The position numbers and the translations under genes are program-made. DNA of 64,000 bases from Streptomyces sp. NBC_01233. Its GTDB lineage: Bacteria; Actinomycetota; Actinomycetes; Streptomycetales; Streptomycetaceae. The first letter of the stretch is position 1. Each line of letters starts with the position of its first letter. Positions 50,985 to 58,931 of this stretch are shown here, one piece after another. Location of the stretch: the NCBI RefSeq assembly GCF_035989305.1, contig NZ_CP108514.1:7916501-7980500 (forward strand), in the 5' to 3' direction. The notes below the pieces were generated by a model. That model was not told where the DNA came from, made no database searches, and saw nothing but the letters and a program-made list of their open reading frames with translations.

Positions 50985-52271
50985 TTGTCCTCCACTCGCC
51001 CATCCCCCTCCCGCCCGGTCGTCCTGGTCGTCGCCCCGAGCGACCGCCTCTACCGCGGCTACTGCCTGGAATCGGTCGCCGCCGCCTACGACACCGTCGT
51101 CATCACCCCGCGCCCCATCACCTGGGAGCACGGACTTGTCATCGACCACGAGACGGCCGACCCGTACGACCGCGAGGCCCTGCTGACCGCAGGTGAACTC
51201 CTCGCCTCGCGCCACCCCGTTGCCGCCGTCCTCACCTGGAACGAAACGCTCCTCGTGGCGACCGCCCACCTGGCCCAGCACCTGGGCGTCCTCACCGACG
51301 ACCCGCAGGTCCTCCACGCCTGCCGCGACAAGGCCACCAGCCGGGCCCAGTTCGCCCGCCATGCCGTTCCCTCCGCGCAGTCCATCAAGGTCGCCTCCCT
51401 CCTGGAGAGCGCCCTCGCGGCGGAATCCATCGGATATCCCGCCGTCCTCAAGCCGGCGGGTCAGGCCGGCAGCGTCGGCGTGATCCGCGTGGACAAGGCC
51501 GAACAGCTCCCCGAGGCGTACGAGTTCGCGACCGCCGGCGCGAACCTGCACGGCGGTGACTCCAACGACGTCCTCGTCGAGGAGTACCTCGATGGCCCGG
51601 AGATCTCCGTCGAGTGCATCACCCACCGGGGCCAGACCACCGCCGTGGCCGTCACACGCAAGGAACTGGGCTTCGAGCCCTACTTCGAGGAGATCGGCCA
51701 CAGCGTGGACGCAGCCGACCCGCTGCTCGCCGAGACCGGCCCGATCGCCACGGCTGCCGTCGCCGCCCTCGGGGTGACGACCGGAATCTCCCACGTCGAG
51801 CTCCGGCTTACTGCCACCGGCCCGCGGATCATCGAGGTCAACCAGCGGATCGGCGGCGACCTCATCGGCCGCCTCGTCCAGCTCGCGACCGGCATCGACC
51901 TGCCCAGGGCCGCCGCCGACCTCGCCCTTGGCATCGCACCCGACCTCACGCCCACCCGTCGGCAGGCCGCAGCCGTACGCCTGCTCTACCCCGAGGTATC
52001 CGGCACCGTCATCGAGCGAGGCATCGACGCCGACCTGGTCGGCGCCGACTGGCTGACGCAGGTCAGCTGGATCAGCGAGGTCGGCGACCAAGTGGTTCTG
52101 CCACCCGAGGGCGATGTCGACGTCGCCCGGGTCGGCCTCGTCGTCGTGACCGCCGCTGATGCTGCCCAGGCCGCCACCCGAATCGAGGAAGCCCAGGACC
52201 ACATCACGGTCGTGGTCTACCCCGCACCGGAGACCCCAGGCGCGAGCACCGGGGGACAGGTGACCGGCTGA
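50985..52271 (+). CDS. ATP-grasp ligase
   Basis: 428 aa, TTG start. Pre-ATP-grasp domain (VVLVVAPSDRLYRGYCLESV), ATP-binding YPAVLKPAGQAGSVGVIRVD, DVLVEEYLDGPEISVECITH, and metal/ATP residues in PRIIEVNQRIGGDLIGRLVQ. This is the carboxylate-amine ligase type that joins amino acids or similar acids through an acyl-phosphate. Adjacent MFS exporter suggests the product leaves the cell. Substrate unknown. Confidence 0.87.
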   Translation: MSSTRPSPSRPVVLVVAPSDRLYRGYCLESVAAAYDTVVITPRPITWEHGLVIDHETADPYDREALLTAGELLASRHPVAAVLTWNETLLVATAHLAQHLGVLTDDPQVLHACRDKATSRAQFARHAVPSAQSIKVASLLESALAAESIGYPAVLKPAGQAGSVGVIRVDKAEQLPEAYEFATAGANLHGGDSNDVLVEEYLDGPEISVECITHRGQTTAVAVTRKELGFEPYFEEIGHSVDAADPLLAETGPIATAAVAALGVTTGISHVELRLTATGPRIIEVNQRIGGDLIGRLVQLATGIDLPRAAADLALGIAPDLTPTRRQAAAVRLLYPEVSGTVIERGIDADLVGADWLTQVSWISEVGDQVVLPPEGDVDVARVGLVVVTAADAAQAATRIEEAQDHITVVVYPAPETPGASTGGQVTG

Positions 52272-53146
52272 TGGGCGAGGCTTCCTCCGCATTCGACGCC
52301 GACGACCTCGACGGCGACGTCTATGTCACCCCCCGCTACCTCGCCGGAACCACATACATAGGAGACCCGGGGCTTCAGCCCCTGCGCGACCTGGGCTGGC
52401 CGCTCGACCACGACGACCTGGGCAACTGCTACGTGACCTCCCCCGACCGGCGCGTCCGACTCGGCTACCTCCCCGAAGGCGAGGACGACGGCCTCTGGCG
52501 GATCTCCGCCTACCGCGACCCGCACGCATCCCCGGTCTGGGGCGTCTGCTTCAACGACAAGGCGCCCACCGAGTTCGTCACCGCCTTCACCGAAGCCCTC
52601 GCCCAGGGCTACACCGAAGGACCCGAGTCCTACCTTCCCCACATGAAGGGGAGTGCCTACGACGGGCTCGTTCCGCTGATCCACAACGGATGGAAACTGA
52701 CCCGCGCCGAGGAACGGACCCTCGAATGGACATCGCCCGACAAGCTGGCAGGCGTCGCCTTCACCACCGGTGACCTCGACCCCGAGATGGAGTTCACCAC
52801 CCTGGAATCCAGGTGGTTCATGTGGGGTGGCCCGAAGGGATGGGACCGCTGGTACGCGACAGCGTCCACGGAGACCCCCGTCAGCCTCATCACTGCGATC
52901 ACCGCCGCGATTTCGGACCCCGCCCCGGTTCTGCGCTGGGAGCAGGAGATGTCGAAGTCGCTGCGCGAGCGCGCCGAGCTCACTCCGGTGCGACCGGCAT
53001 CGCCGAAGGCGCCCACGCCTCTCGATGTCGCCCGTGCCCGCCCCCGCCTGCTGCCCAGCGCCCGGACACACAGTGTTCCGCGCTGGTCGACCAGCAGCGC
53101 ACCGGGCGCGCGGCTCCCCGTGCCCACCCGGCGGTCGGGCCGCTGA
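52271..53146 (+). CDS. DUF317 protein
   Basis: 291 aa; TGATG junction with the ligase. YVTPRYLAGTTYIGDPGLQP, VTSPDRRVRLGYLPEGEDDG, TEFVTAFTEALAQGYTEGP; second unit KLAGVAFTTGDLD, WYATASTETPVSLITAITAA. Basic Pro/Ser tail. The stop-start contact with the ligase implies one transcript. Confidence 0.82.
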   Translation: MGEASSAFDADDLDGDVYVTPRYLAGTTYIGDPGLQPLRDLGWPLDHDDLGNCYVTSPDRRVRLGYLPEGEDDGLWRISAYRDPHASPVWGVCFNDKAPTEFVTAFTEALAQGYTEGPESYLPHMKGSAYDGLVPLIHNGWKLTRAEERTLEWTSPDKLAGVAFTTGDLDPEMEFTTLESRWFMWGGPKGWDRWYATASTETPVSLITAITAAISDPAPVLRWEQEMSKSLRERAELTPVRPASPKAPTPLDVARARPRLLPSARTHSVPRWSTSSAPGARLPVPTRRSGR

Positions 53147-53170
53147 GTCGGAACCTCTGGAGTTGTTGAA

Positions 53171-53656
53171 TTGTCCATACAGCCACGCTGGTTCTTCGAT
53201 CAGGAACTCGCTCTCGGCCTCCCCGGCGGCACGGTCATCGGGCAGAGCTATTACGCGAGGCCGAGCCCCCGGAGCCCACTGCGCCTGCGAGTCGACTTCC
53301 ATCCGACCATCCGCCATCGCGAATACGGGGGCCTGCGCGTCCGGATCCTCCACGAGGACAAGGGCACGATCGACGACCTGGTCCTGTCCTTCGCCGACCA
53401 CCGGACATTCCAGCGCCGCGACCAAGCCGCCGGCAGCTACCCGGGCCTCAGCGGGCACGGCGTGTTCACCGACTACAACACCGCCAAGGGCGGACCCGGC
53501 TGGTCAGGAGGCGACTGGACTCCGCTGAGGGAGGCCATCACGAGGTATGCCGACCTCTGGTTCCCCCCGAAACGCACCCGGGGAACCGTCAGGTCAGCCC
53601 CTGCCCCAGCCCTCCAGGCCACGCCGGCGAAGGCCGCAACCAGCCCCACGCGATGA
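53171..53656 (+). CDS. Hypothetical protein
   Basis: 161 aa, TTG start. PLRLRVDFHPTIRHREYGGL, RILHEDKGTIDDLVLSFADH, SGHGVFTDYNTAKGGPGWSG. Beta-rich globular protein with basic tail; unrecognised. Confidence 0.58.
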   Translation: MSIQPRWFFDQELALGLPGGTVIGQSYYARPSPRSPLRLRVDFHPTIRHREYGGLRVRILHEDKGTIDDLVLSFADHRTFQRRDQAAGSYPGLSGHGVFTDYNTAKGGPGWSGGDWTPLREAITRYADLWFPPKRTRGTVRSAPAPALQATPAKAATSPTR

Positions 53657-53778
53657 ACCGCACCCCCAGGAGAGCGGCCGCCCACTGCCGCTGGTCTGTC
53701 CCCGCAGCGGGACAGGCCAGCACTCTGCCGAGCAGCCGCCGCACCACCCGCCACTGCGATCAACAGGAGCACCACCAC

Positions 53779-54744
53779 TTGCCCAGCCGCCGCACAACCC
53801 CGGTCCTCGTCCTCACCCTCACGGCGATGACCGCCACCATTCCCTTCGCCCACGCCAGCACGAGCCCCGACCCGTCCGCCCCGCCGCCGGTCATGACCGA
53901 GCGCTCCGTGACGACCGGAGGGATCGAGATCCAGAAGAAGGACCCGGCCGGAGACATCCTCGCCGGCGCGTCCTTTGCCCTCCTCGACGCCTCCGGCAAT
54001 CCGGCGGCCGAAGGTAAGACCGGCGCCGACGGCCTGCTCCGCCTCGAAGGCCTCATGCCCGGCCCCTACCGCCTCAAGGAAACCGCCAGCGGCAGCCCGA
54101 TCCACGACACCGTCGCCGACCAGGACGTCATCATCACCGATGCCGTCACGCCCATGGTGATCATCGACCCGTTCAAGGCCGCCGACCTGATCGTCAAGAA
54201 GGCGGACAAGGAGACCGGCAAGCCCCTGTCCGGCGCGGTGATCAACGTGACACCGACCAGCGGCAAGGGGGAGACGCTCGCCTTGACCACGGGACCCGAC
54301 GGCACAGCCAAGGCCAAGCTGCCGGTCTCCGCGCGAACAGGCACTGCCTACACCGCCACCGAGACGAAGGCGCCGACCGGATACCAGCTGTCCGTCAAGC
54401 CGGTGACCGTCACCGCGAAGCCGGGCGCACCGGTCACCGCGGAGTTCACCAACTCGAAGATCCCCCCGACCCAGCCCCCGAGCAGCCCTTCGCCGACTGC
54501 CCCGTTCACGCCCAAGCCGAGCACGTCGTCCACACCTTCGGCTGCAGCCTCCGCCTCCGCGTCGGCCACTCCCACGGTCGCTGAGACGGCTTCGAGTACC
54601 ACCTCCCCCGCGCCGACAGGCGTGCTCGCCAATACCGGTGGCGGCTCCGCCCGTTGGATCGGCCTCCTGGGCGGCGTTCTGATCATTGCCGGCGGCGGCG
54701 CCGTCTGGGCACTGCGTCGCCGGGCAGAACGCACCACCCCTTAA
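53779..54744 (+). CDS. SpaA/Cna-B surface protein with sortase signal
   Basis: 321 aa from TTG 53779, preceded by AGGAG, giving signal peptide PSRRTTPVLVLTLTAMTATI...AHA. The in-frame ATG 53653 (ATGA) would add 42 odd residues. Two SpaA-type beta domains: GIEIQKKDPAGDILAGASFA ... GPYRLKETASG and DLIVKKADKETGKPLSGAVI ... ATETKAPTGYQLSV. A Pro/Ser/Thr stalk, LANTG sortase motif, hydrophobic helix and RRRAERTTP tail follow. Lys and Glu in these domains may form isopeptide bonds. Cell-wall attached; possibly contact between mating cells. Confidence 0.85.
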   Translation: MPSRRTTPVLVLTLTAMTATIPFAHASTSPDPSAPPPVMTERSVTTGGIEIQKKDPAGDILAGASFALLDASGNPAAEGKTGADGLLRLEGLMPGPYRLKETASGSPIHDTVADQDVIITDAVTPMVIIDPFKAADLIVKKADKETGKPLSGAVINVTPTSGKGETLALTTGPDGTAKAKLPVSARTGTAYTATETKAPTGYQLSVKPVTVTAKPGAPVTAEFTNSKIPPTQPPSSPSPTAPFTPKPSTSSTPSAAASASASATPTVAETASSTTSPAPTGVLANTGGGSARWIGLLGGVLIIAGGGAVWALRRRAERTTP

Positions 54745-54815
54745 CGCTCGCCCACTGACGCCCTCACGTAAATCGGACGGCCAGCCGCCCTGGCGTCCCT
54801 TCCACCAGGAGTTGC

Positions 54816-55247
54816 ATGACTGACTTCGTCGAGCCCGACGTCCTGTACGGGGAGACTCCCGGCAGTTCGCATCCGCTGTGGGTTGCCGTGCTCAAGGACA
54901 ACCCCACCGTCATCGAGGTGCTAGAACGGCATGCCTTCCGCCCAACCATGGTCGGTGACCTGGAACTCTTCGCTCTCCCTGGAGAGACCAGCACGCAGCT
55001 GAGCACCGTGCTGCACCTTGCGTCGTACGCGGAACTGGCAAACGCCGGGTACATCGCCATGTACACCGCCGACCACCCGGCCCTCCCCGGCGAGCGACTC
55101 CAAGGGCTCATGGCCCTGGGGCCCGTCCGCCCGTCTGCCGCAGTGCCCGTCCAGGAACCGCGTCCTATCGGCCCGACTGCCAAACCGGCCACGAAGCCCG
55201 CGGTGCCGGACACGTTCCGTCGTCCTCCCACCCGTGGTGGCAGTTGA
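54816..55247 (+). CDS. Hypothetical protein sharing a domain with 11523-12908
   Basis: 143 aa, ATG after AGGAG. HPLWVAVLKDNPTVIEVLER, HAFRPTMVGDLELFALPGET, YAELANAGYIAMYTADHPAL. Segment order matches the N-terminus of 11523-12908. Basic Pro-rich tail. Function unknown. Confidence 0.6.
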   Translation: MTDFVEPDVLYGETPGSSHPLWVAVLKDNPTVIEVLERHAFRPTMVGDLELFALPGETSTQLSTVLHLASYAELANAGYIAMYTADHPALPGERLQGLMALGPVRPSAAVPVQEPRPIGPTAKPATKPAVPDTFRRPPTRGGS

Positions 55248-55261
55248 CCGTCCCGTCCGGC

Positions 55262-56044
55262 TCAGCGGGAGTCGTACCAGGTGCGGGCGGCCTGGAGCAT
55301 GTCGAGGACCCAGCCCGCCGGCTCGCCCGCGGCGATCTCCTCCCACACAGCGACGGTGGCCTTCGCGAAGGCGGTGGCCGCCGCAGGCGGGGCGGTAGTC
55401 CAGGTGGGGACGCGTGCCGCCCACTCCTCGGCGTGCTGAGGGGTGTGGCCGCTCTTGATGAGCCAGACCACCCACAGCGCTGGATCGATCCACGCCGCCC
55501 CGCGTGAGGCCCAGGCCCAGTCGACGAGGACGGTGCGGTTGTCGGCGATGAGGACGTTGCTGGGGAACCAGTCGGTGTGGAGCAGGTTCGGGCCGGCGAA
55601 CAGCTCGGGCGTCTCGCTGTAGGCCTTCATCCGGTCCGGCATCGACCGCATGGTGATGGCGGGCGCGGTGACGTGGGAGAGCCGGGCCATCGCGTCGGCC
55701 ACGAGCGGAAGATCGGGTGAGCCGGGGGCGTAGTCCGCGTGGTGGCCGTTGGCGTTGGTGAAGGCCAGCAGGTCCCAGCCGGCCTCTTGGACGTGCCACA
55801 GGAGTGAGGGCGCGAGGTGTTGGACGCTCGGGTTGATGTCGGCTTCGCGTTGCTGGGTCCAGACGTGGCGGTGGTCGCTGGGCATCCCTTTGACGAAGAC
55901 CGTGGTGTCGGCAGTGCGGACGCGGGCGGCGACGGCACTGTTCAGTCCGGCACTGACGGTCTCGTACCCGAGGACGGGCCCGGTCCGCGCTTCGATCAGG
56001 TGCAGAACGTCAGCGGGGATCTCGGGGAGGCGGACGGTCGGCAT
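55262..56044 (-). CDS. Aminoglycoside phosphotransferase (APH)-fold protein
   Basis: 260 aa, ATG start. Kinase-like: N-lobe VSAGLNSAVAARVRTADTTV with Lys in FVKGMPSD, catalytic loop LLHTDWFPSNVLI (HxDxxxxN), metal-binding VLVDWAWASRG. The APH/choline-kinase fold phosphorylates antibiotics or metabolites; no substrate can be named from sequence. Convergent with 54816-55247, 14 bp apart with no visible terminator. Confidence 0.8.
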   Translation of the reverse strand: MPTVRLPEIPADVLHLIEARTGPVLGYETVSAGLNSAVAARVRTADTTVFVKGMPSDHRHVWTQQREADINPSVQHLAPSLLWHVQEAGWDLLAFTNANGHHADYAPGSPDLPLVADAMARLSHVTAPAITMRSMPDRMKAYSETPELFAGPNLLHTDWFPSNVLIADNRTVLVDWAWASRGAAWIDPALWVVWLIKSGHTPQHAEEWAARVPTWTTAPPAAATAFAKATVAVWEEIAAGEPAGWVLDMLQAARTWYDSR

Positions 56045-56047
56045 CGG

Positions 56048-56368
56048 TCAGGGCCGGGGCTTTCGGTGACGTCCGGTCCCTGGGGCCAGTGGATTGCGTC
56101 CGGTGATGGGGCCAGTCGTCTCGGCTTGTTCGATACTCGCGGCTTCAAGCGTCCGGCCGAGTACGCGGCAGGCCTCTGCATAGTTCTTCACCGTCGTCAG
56201 TGCCTGCCAGGCGAAGCCGTCCCACTCCAAGATCAGGCGAGGGGCGCCGGGGTCCACGTGTGCTGCGCGCTGCGGGCCGGCGCCGAGGGTGATGGCCTTG
56301 AGCTCGCCGGGCTTGCGCAGTCGCCCTTGGCGGCGCGCGGCCCATCGGTCGAGGGGTTCGTCGGTCAT
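56048..56368 (-). CDS. DUF6087-like small protein
   Basis: 106 aa, ATG start. LDRWAARRQGRLRKPGELKA, GAGPQRAAHVDPGAPRLILE, WDGFAWQALTTVKNYAEACR. Layout of a Streptomyces family I recall as DUF6087. Three bases separate it from the APH-like gene, so one transcript. Function unknown. Confidence 0.62.
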   Translation of the reverse strand: MTDEPLDRWAARRQGRLRKPGELKAITLGAGPQRAAHVDPGAPRLILEWDGFAWQALTTVKNYAEACRVLGRTLEAASIEQAETTGPITGRNPLAPGTGRHRKPRP

Positions 56369-56506
56369 GGTCGTACCTCCGTGAAGGGCAGCACCATACC
56401 GAAGCCGGACGGCACCCGGCCGCCGTCACCAGCGTCCCGCGTGCAACCAGGTGGACCCTGGCTTCGTCGAACAGTGCTAGGGGTGTTCCTCGTAGGGGGC
56501 GGATCT

Positions 56507-57058
56507 GTGGAACCAGGGATCGTGGCGGCGCTGGCGGCAATCATCGGTACGTGCTCGGGGGCAGTGAGCGCGCTCGGCGCCGCACGGCTGAACGGAACGA
56601 TGCAGCGGCGCTCACAACACGAGCACTGGCGTCGAGACGGCCGGAGGCAGGCGTACGTGGCCTTCGTCGGCGCGGCGGTTGATTACGGTGAAGTCATCAG
56701 CATCGTTCAGGCACTCGACGACGAGGACCGCCCCAGCCCCGAAGCAGCAGAGCTATACAGCCAGGTCGTCGACATGCGCCGGACCACCAGCAAGGCACTC
56801 GCCCTGGTTCTGGTGGAGGGCCCCGAGGACGTAGCGCGTGCGGCTCACCAAGCGGTGCGCGCCTTGACAGCTTGGGCTTGCTCGAGCGGCGCATACCATC
56901 CTGGCCATCCTCTGGCGGCCTCACGTTCCGTACAGTCTGTGCTCCGGCAAGGACCGGCCGATGCTGTCGGCCTGTCCGACCTGACCTGGCAGCGAATTCG
57001 CGAGTTCGAGACGCGTGCCCGCGCCGCCCTGGACCAACCGTTGGGGTCGGCCCGGTGA
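56507..57058 (+). CDS. Membrane-anchored hypothetical protein
   Basis: 183 aa from GTG 56507. One N-terminal membrane segment (IVAALAAIIGTCSGAVSALG), then a charged helical region HEHWRRDGRRQAYVAFVGAA, DLTWQRIREFETRARAALDQ. The GTG at 56483 in the same frame is an alternative start. Monocistronic, followed by a hairpin. Unrecognised. Confidence 0.65.
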   Translation: MEPGIVAALAAIIGTCSGAVSALGAARLNGTMQRRSQHEHWRRDGRRQAYVAFVGAAVDYGEVISIVQALDDEDRPSPEAAELYSQVVDMRRTTSKALALVLVEGPEDVARAAHQAVRALTAWACSSGAYHPGHPLAASRSVQSVLRQGPADAVGLSDLTWQRIREFETRARAALDQPLGSAR

Positions 57059-57097
57059 GCAGGTCGCGACGCTTGCGGAGGACGCCGAGGCCGCCCC

Positions 57098-57117
57098 CGC
57101 CCCATAGAGATGGGGCG
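57098..57117 (+). terminator. Short terminator hairpin
   Basis: CGCCCCAT (57098-57105), loop AGAG, ATGGGGCG (57110-57117), 40 bp after the stop of the membrane-anchored protein. Confidence 0.55.
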
Positions 57118-57204
57118 GCCACGGAGCCCCATCCCGGCAGGCATTCCTGACGGCTGACGGCGAAGCACCACTCCTGAATCAATCCGATAGCCGAAGAACG
57201 CCAA

Positions 57205-57241
57205 GCGAGGGCGGTACCCCCTGACGGGGTACCGCCCTCGC
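57205..57241. terminator. Perfect 16-bp stem-loop
   Basis: GCGAGGGCGGTACCCC (57205-57220), loop CTGAC, complementary arm 57226-57241. Bidirectional GC terminator without U-tract, as usual in actinomycetes. It separates the preceding gene from the next group. Confidence 0.75.
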
Positions 57242-57364
57242 TTCGTGCTGTCCGGACATCGCTCACGGCAGACGGGCAAGACGCGTACATCTCTGGAGAG
57301 ACCGGCCGACCCATGTCAAGGTTGACCCCTTCCCCGAAACCGCAGGTCAGAGAGGTGATCGCGT

Positions 57365-57718
57365 ATGACCGTCGAGGTAGGCCGCCCCGGATTCTCCACG
57401 AGCATCGAGGCCCTGCGGATCCGCACGTGGATGCTCGGGCGGGGCCAGCCCTCCCAGGTGATCGACCAGTTCACGGCCGAGGACTTCCACTTCGTTGTGG
57501 ACGACAGGGCCGACATGCACATCGCCAGCAAGGACGGGCGCCTCTACCTCGGTTGGTTCCCCGAAGGCCGGCCTGGCCGACTCGACGAGGGATGGCGGCT
57601 GGCCATCACGGGAACGGCAACCGTGCCCGGCTACAGCATCGGCTTTGGTGTCGAGACCCCAGCCCATGTCATCGCCTCGGCGGTCGCCACCGTCATCTCC
57701 ACCTCACGTCCGGCCTGA
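57365..57718 (+). CDS. Short DUF317-like protein
   Basis: 117 aa, ATG start after AGAGG. FSTSIEALRIRTWMLGRGQP, DDRADMHIASKDGRLYLGWF, WRLAITGTATVPGYSIGFGV, ETPAHVIASAVATVIS. The last segment has the DUF317 'TP..li.a' pattern. A single unit. Confidence 0.62.
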   Translation: MTVEVGRPGFSTSIEALRIRTWMLGRGQPSQVIDQFTAEDFHFVVDDRADMHIASKDGRLYLGWFPEGRPGRLDEGWRLAITGTATVPGYSIGFGVETPAHVIASAVATVISTSRPA

Positions 57719-57775
57719 TAGCCGACGTCGAGCACGACTTCGCACCCCTCTTCCGCATCCAGCCCCGGAGGCTCC

Positions 57776-58063
57776 ATGCACCCCATCGCCGCCGATCCCA
57801 CCGTCGCCGAAATCATCGAGCACCTCTCGCGCTTCGCCCCCGACATCTCAGTACGCCTGGCCATCAACCCCGAATTCCCCTTCGCCCACACGCTGGGAGA
57901 CATCGTCTTGGGCGTCGGGCACGACGGCCGCCCCGTCGTCTTCCTCGGCGAATCGGGGCAGACGGGCTTCCTGCCGGCCCTCACCGCCCAGGACTTGGGC
58001 TGGCACCCGCGCACCACCCTGCCGGCCAGGGTCCGACGAGGCGTAGGAGCCATCGTCCAGTGA
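57776..58063 (+). CDS. Small hypothetical protein
   Basis: 95 aa, ATG after GGAGG. ADPTVAEIIEHLSRFAPDIS, AHTLGDIVLGVGHDGRPVVF, GFLPALTAQDLGWHPRTTLP. Alpha/beta mini-domain, unrecognised. Confidence 0.58.
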   Translation: MHPIAADPTVAEIIEHLSRFAPDISVRLAINPEFPFAHTLGDIVLGVGHDGRPVVFLGESGQTGFLPALTAQDLGWHPRTTLPARVRRGVGAIVQ

Positions 58064-58080
58064 CCGTTCCACGAAAGCCC

Positions 58081-58086
58081 GGGAGG
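58081..58086 (+). promoter_or_regulatory. Ribosome binding site GGGAGG setting a CTG start
   Basis: GGGAGG, spacer CGCCC, CTG 58092. The in-frame GTG 58131 is 44 bases away, too far to use this site. Confidence 0.6.
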
Positions 58087-58091
58087 CGCCC

Positions 58092-58820
58092 CTGAATCCC
58101 GAACTGCCCGCAGACCCTCCGAGTCCCGACGTGCTCTGGGTCAGCCCGCGACACCTGGCCGGCGACGACAGCGCGCTGGCTGAGCAGGTGGGAGACGAAC
58201 TCGTCGGCGCCGGATGGTCGTACTGGGTAACGGCCCGCCGGACGCTCTTCTACGCGAGCCCCGACCAACTCCGCTGCGCCGAATGGGTCATGGCCGACGC
58301 TCTCACCACGGAACTGGCCGACCTACCCGTCGCCTGGGAGATCTCCGCACGCGAGGACACCTCACGTGCCACGGTGAACTGGACGGCCTACTTCACCCGC
58401 GGTGTGCCCTACGAAGCCGTTGCGGCCTTCGCCCTCGCCGTTGCCGGCCGTACGGAGCCGACGTGGGGCTTCGACGGGCCCGAGGCCGTTCCCGAAGCGC
58501 TGGTGGCCGGAGGCTGGCACGGGGACGTGGACGACCCGGCCTTCACCCTCTGGGACAAGTCCTTCACGGCATGCATGACCCGGGCGCCGCTCCCGGAGGG
58601 GATCCAGGACCAGGACCCCCGCCCCGACATGCCCGGCTGGCAGGCCTGGTCCCAGCCGGAAGCCAGCGGTCCGTACCTGTGGGTCGCCGCGTTCAGCACG
58701 TCCACACCGCACGACTTGGTCGCAGCCTTCGCCGCAGGCCTCGTCTGCGAGGCACCGGTTCCGCGTCGCGTCCTGCCGGAATCCTCCCAAGCACGCCTCA
58801 CGATCCGGCCCTCCCTCTAA
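58092..58820 (+). CDS. DUF317 protein, probable CTG start
   Basis: 242 aa from CTG 58092. LWVSPRHLAGDDSALAEQVG corresponds to EVSPRHLAGAGD and IEPRHLAGGGD in paralogues, which have 10-20 residues before it, as the CTG start provides. Second unit: AWSQPEASGPYLWVAAFSTS, TPHDLVAAFAAGLV. A terminator follows. Function unknown. Confidence 0.75.
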   Translation: MNPELPADPPSPDVLWVSPRHLAGDDSALAEQVGDELVGAGWSYWVTARRTLFYASPDQLRCAEWVMADALTTELADLPVAWEISAREDTSRATVNWTAYFTRGVPYEAVAAFALAVAGRTEPTWGFDGPEAVPEALVAGGWHGDVDDPAFTLWDKSFTACMTRAPLPEGIQDQDPRPDMPGWQAWSQPEASGPYLWVAAFSTSTPHDLVAAFAAGLVCEAPVPRRVLPESSQARLTIRPSL

Positions 58821-58871
58821 CGAGGGGACGGCCGGTGGCGGACACCGGACCTACGCGGCCCGTCAACAAGG

Positions 58872-58909
58872 CACTGGCCCCCAGCGAGATCCTTCGCTGG
58901 GGGCCAGTG
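58872..58909. terminator. 16-bp stem-loop between convergent genes
   Basis: CACTGGCCCCCAGCGA (58872-58887), loop GATCCT, TCGCTGGGGGCCAGTG (58894-58909). Serves both the plus-strand DUF317 gene and the minus-strand lipoprotein gene. Confidence 0.85.
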
Positions 58910-58931
58910 TCTTCTGTATGTCCGGAGCGTG

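Larger units (their letters stand above)
57059..57364. other. 306-bp gap with two hairpins
   Basis: No convincing gene. It contains a short GC hairpin right after the upstream gene (57098-57117) and a perfect 16-bp stem at 57205-57241. The last 120 bp lead into the DUF317-like gene and should hold its promoter. Confidence 0.6.

Noticed and set aside
53653..53778. ATG 53653 as start of the SpaA protein
   Set aside because: It would bury the signal peptide behind 42 polar residues; the TTG with AGGAG gives a normal secreted N-terminus. Coupled translation from the ATG remains possible.
55262..56044. Aminoglycoside resistance gene
   Set aside because: Only the kinase fold is visible; the family includes many metabolite kinases and nothing indicates an antibiotic substrate.
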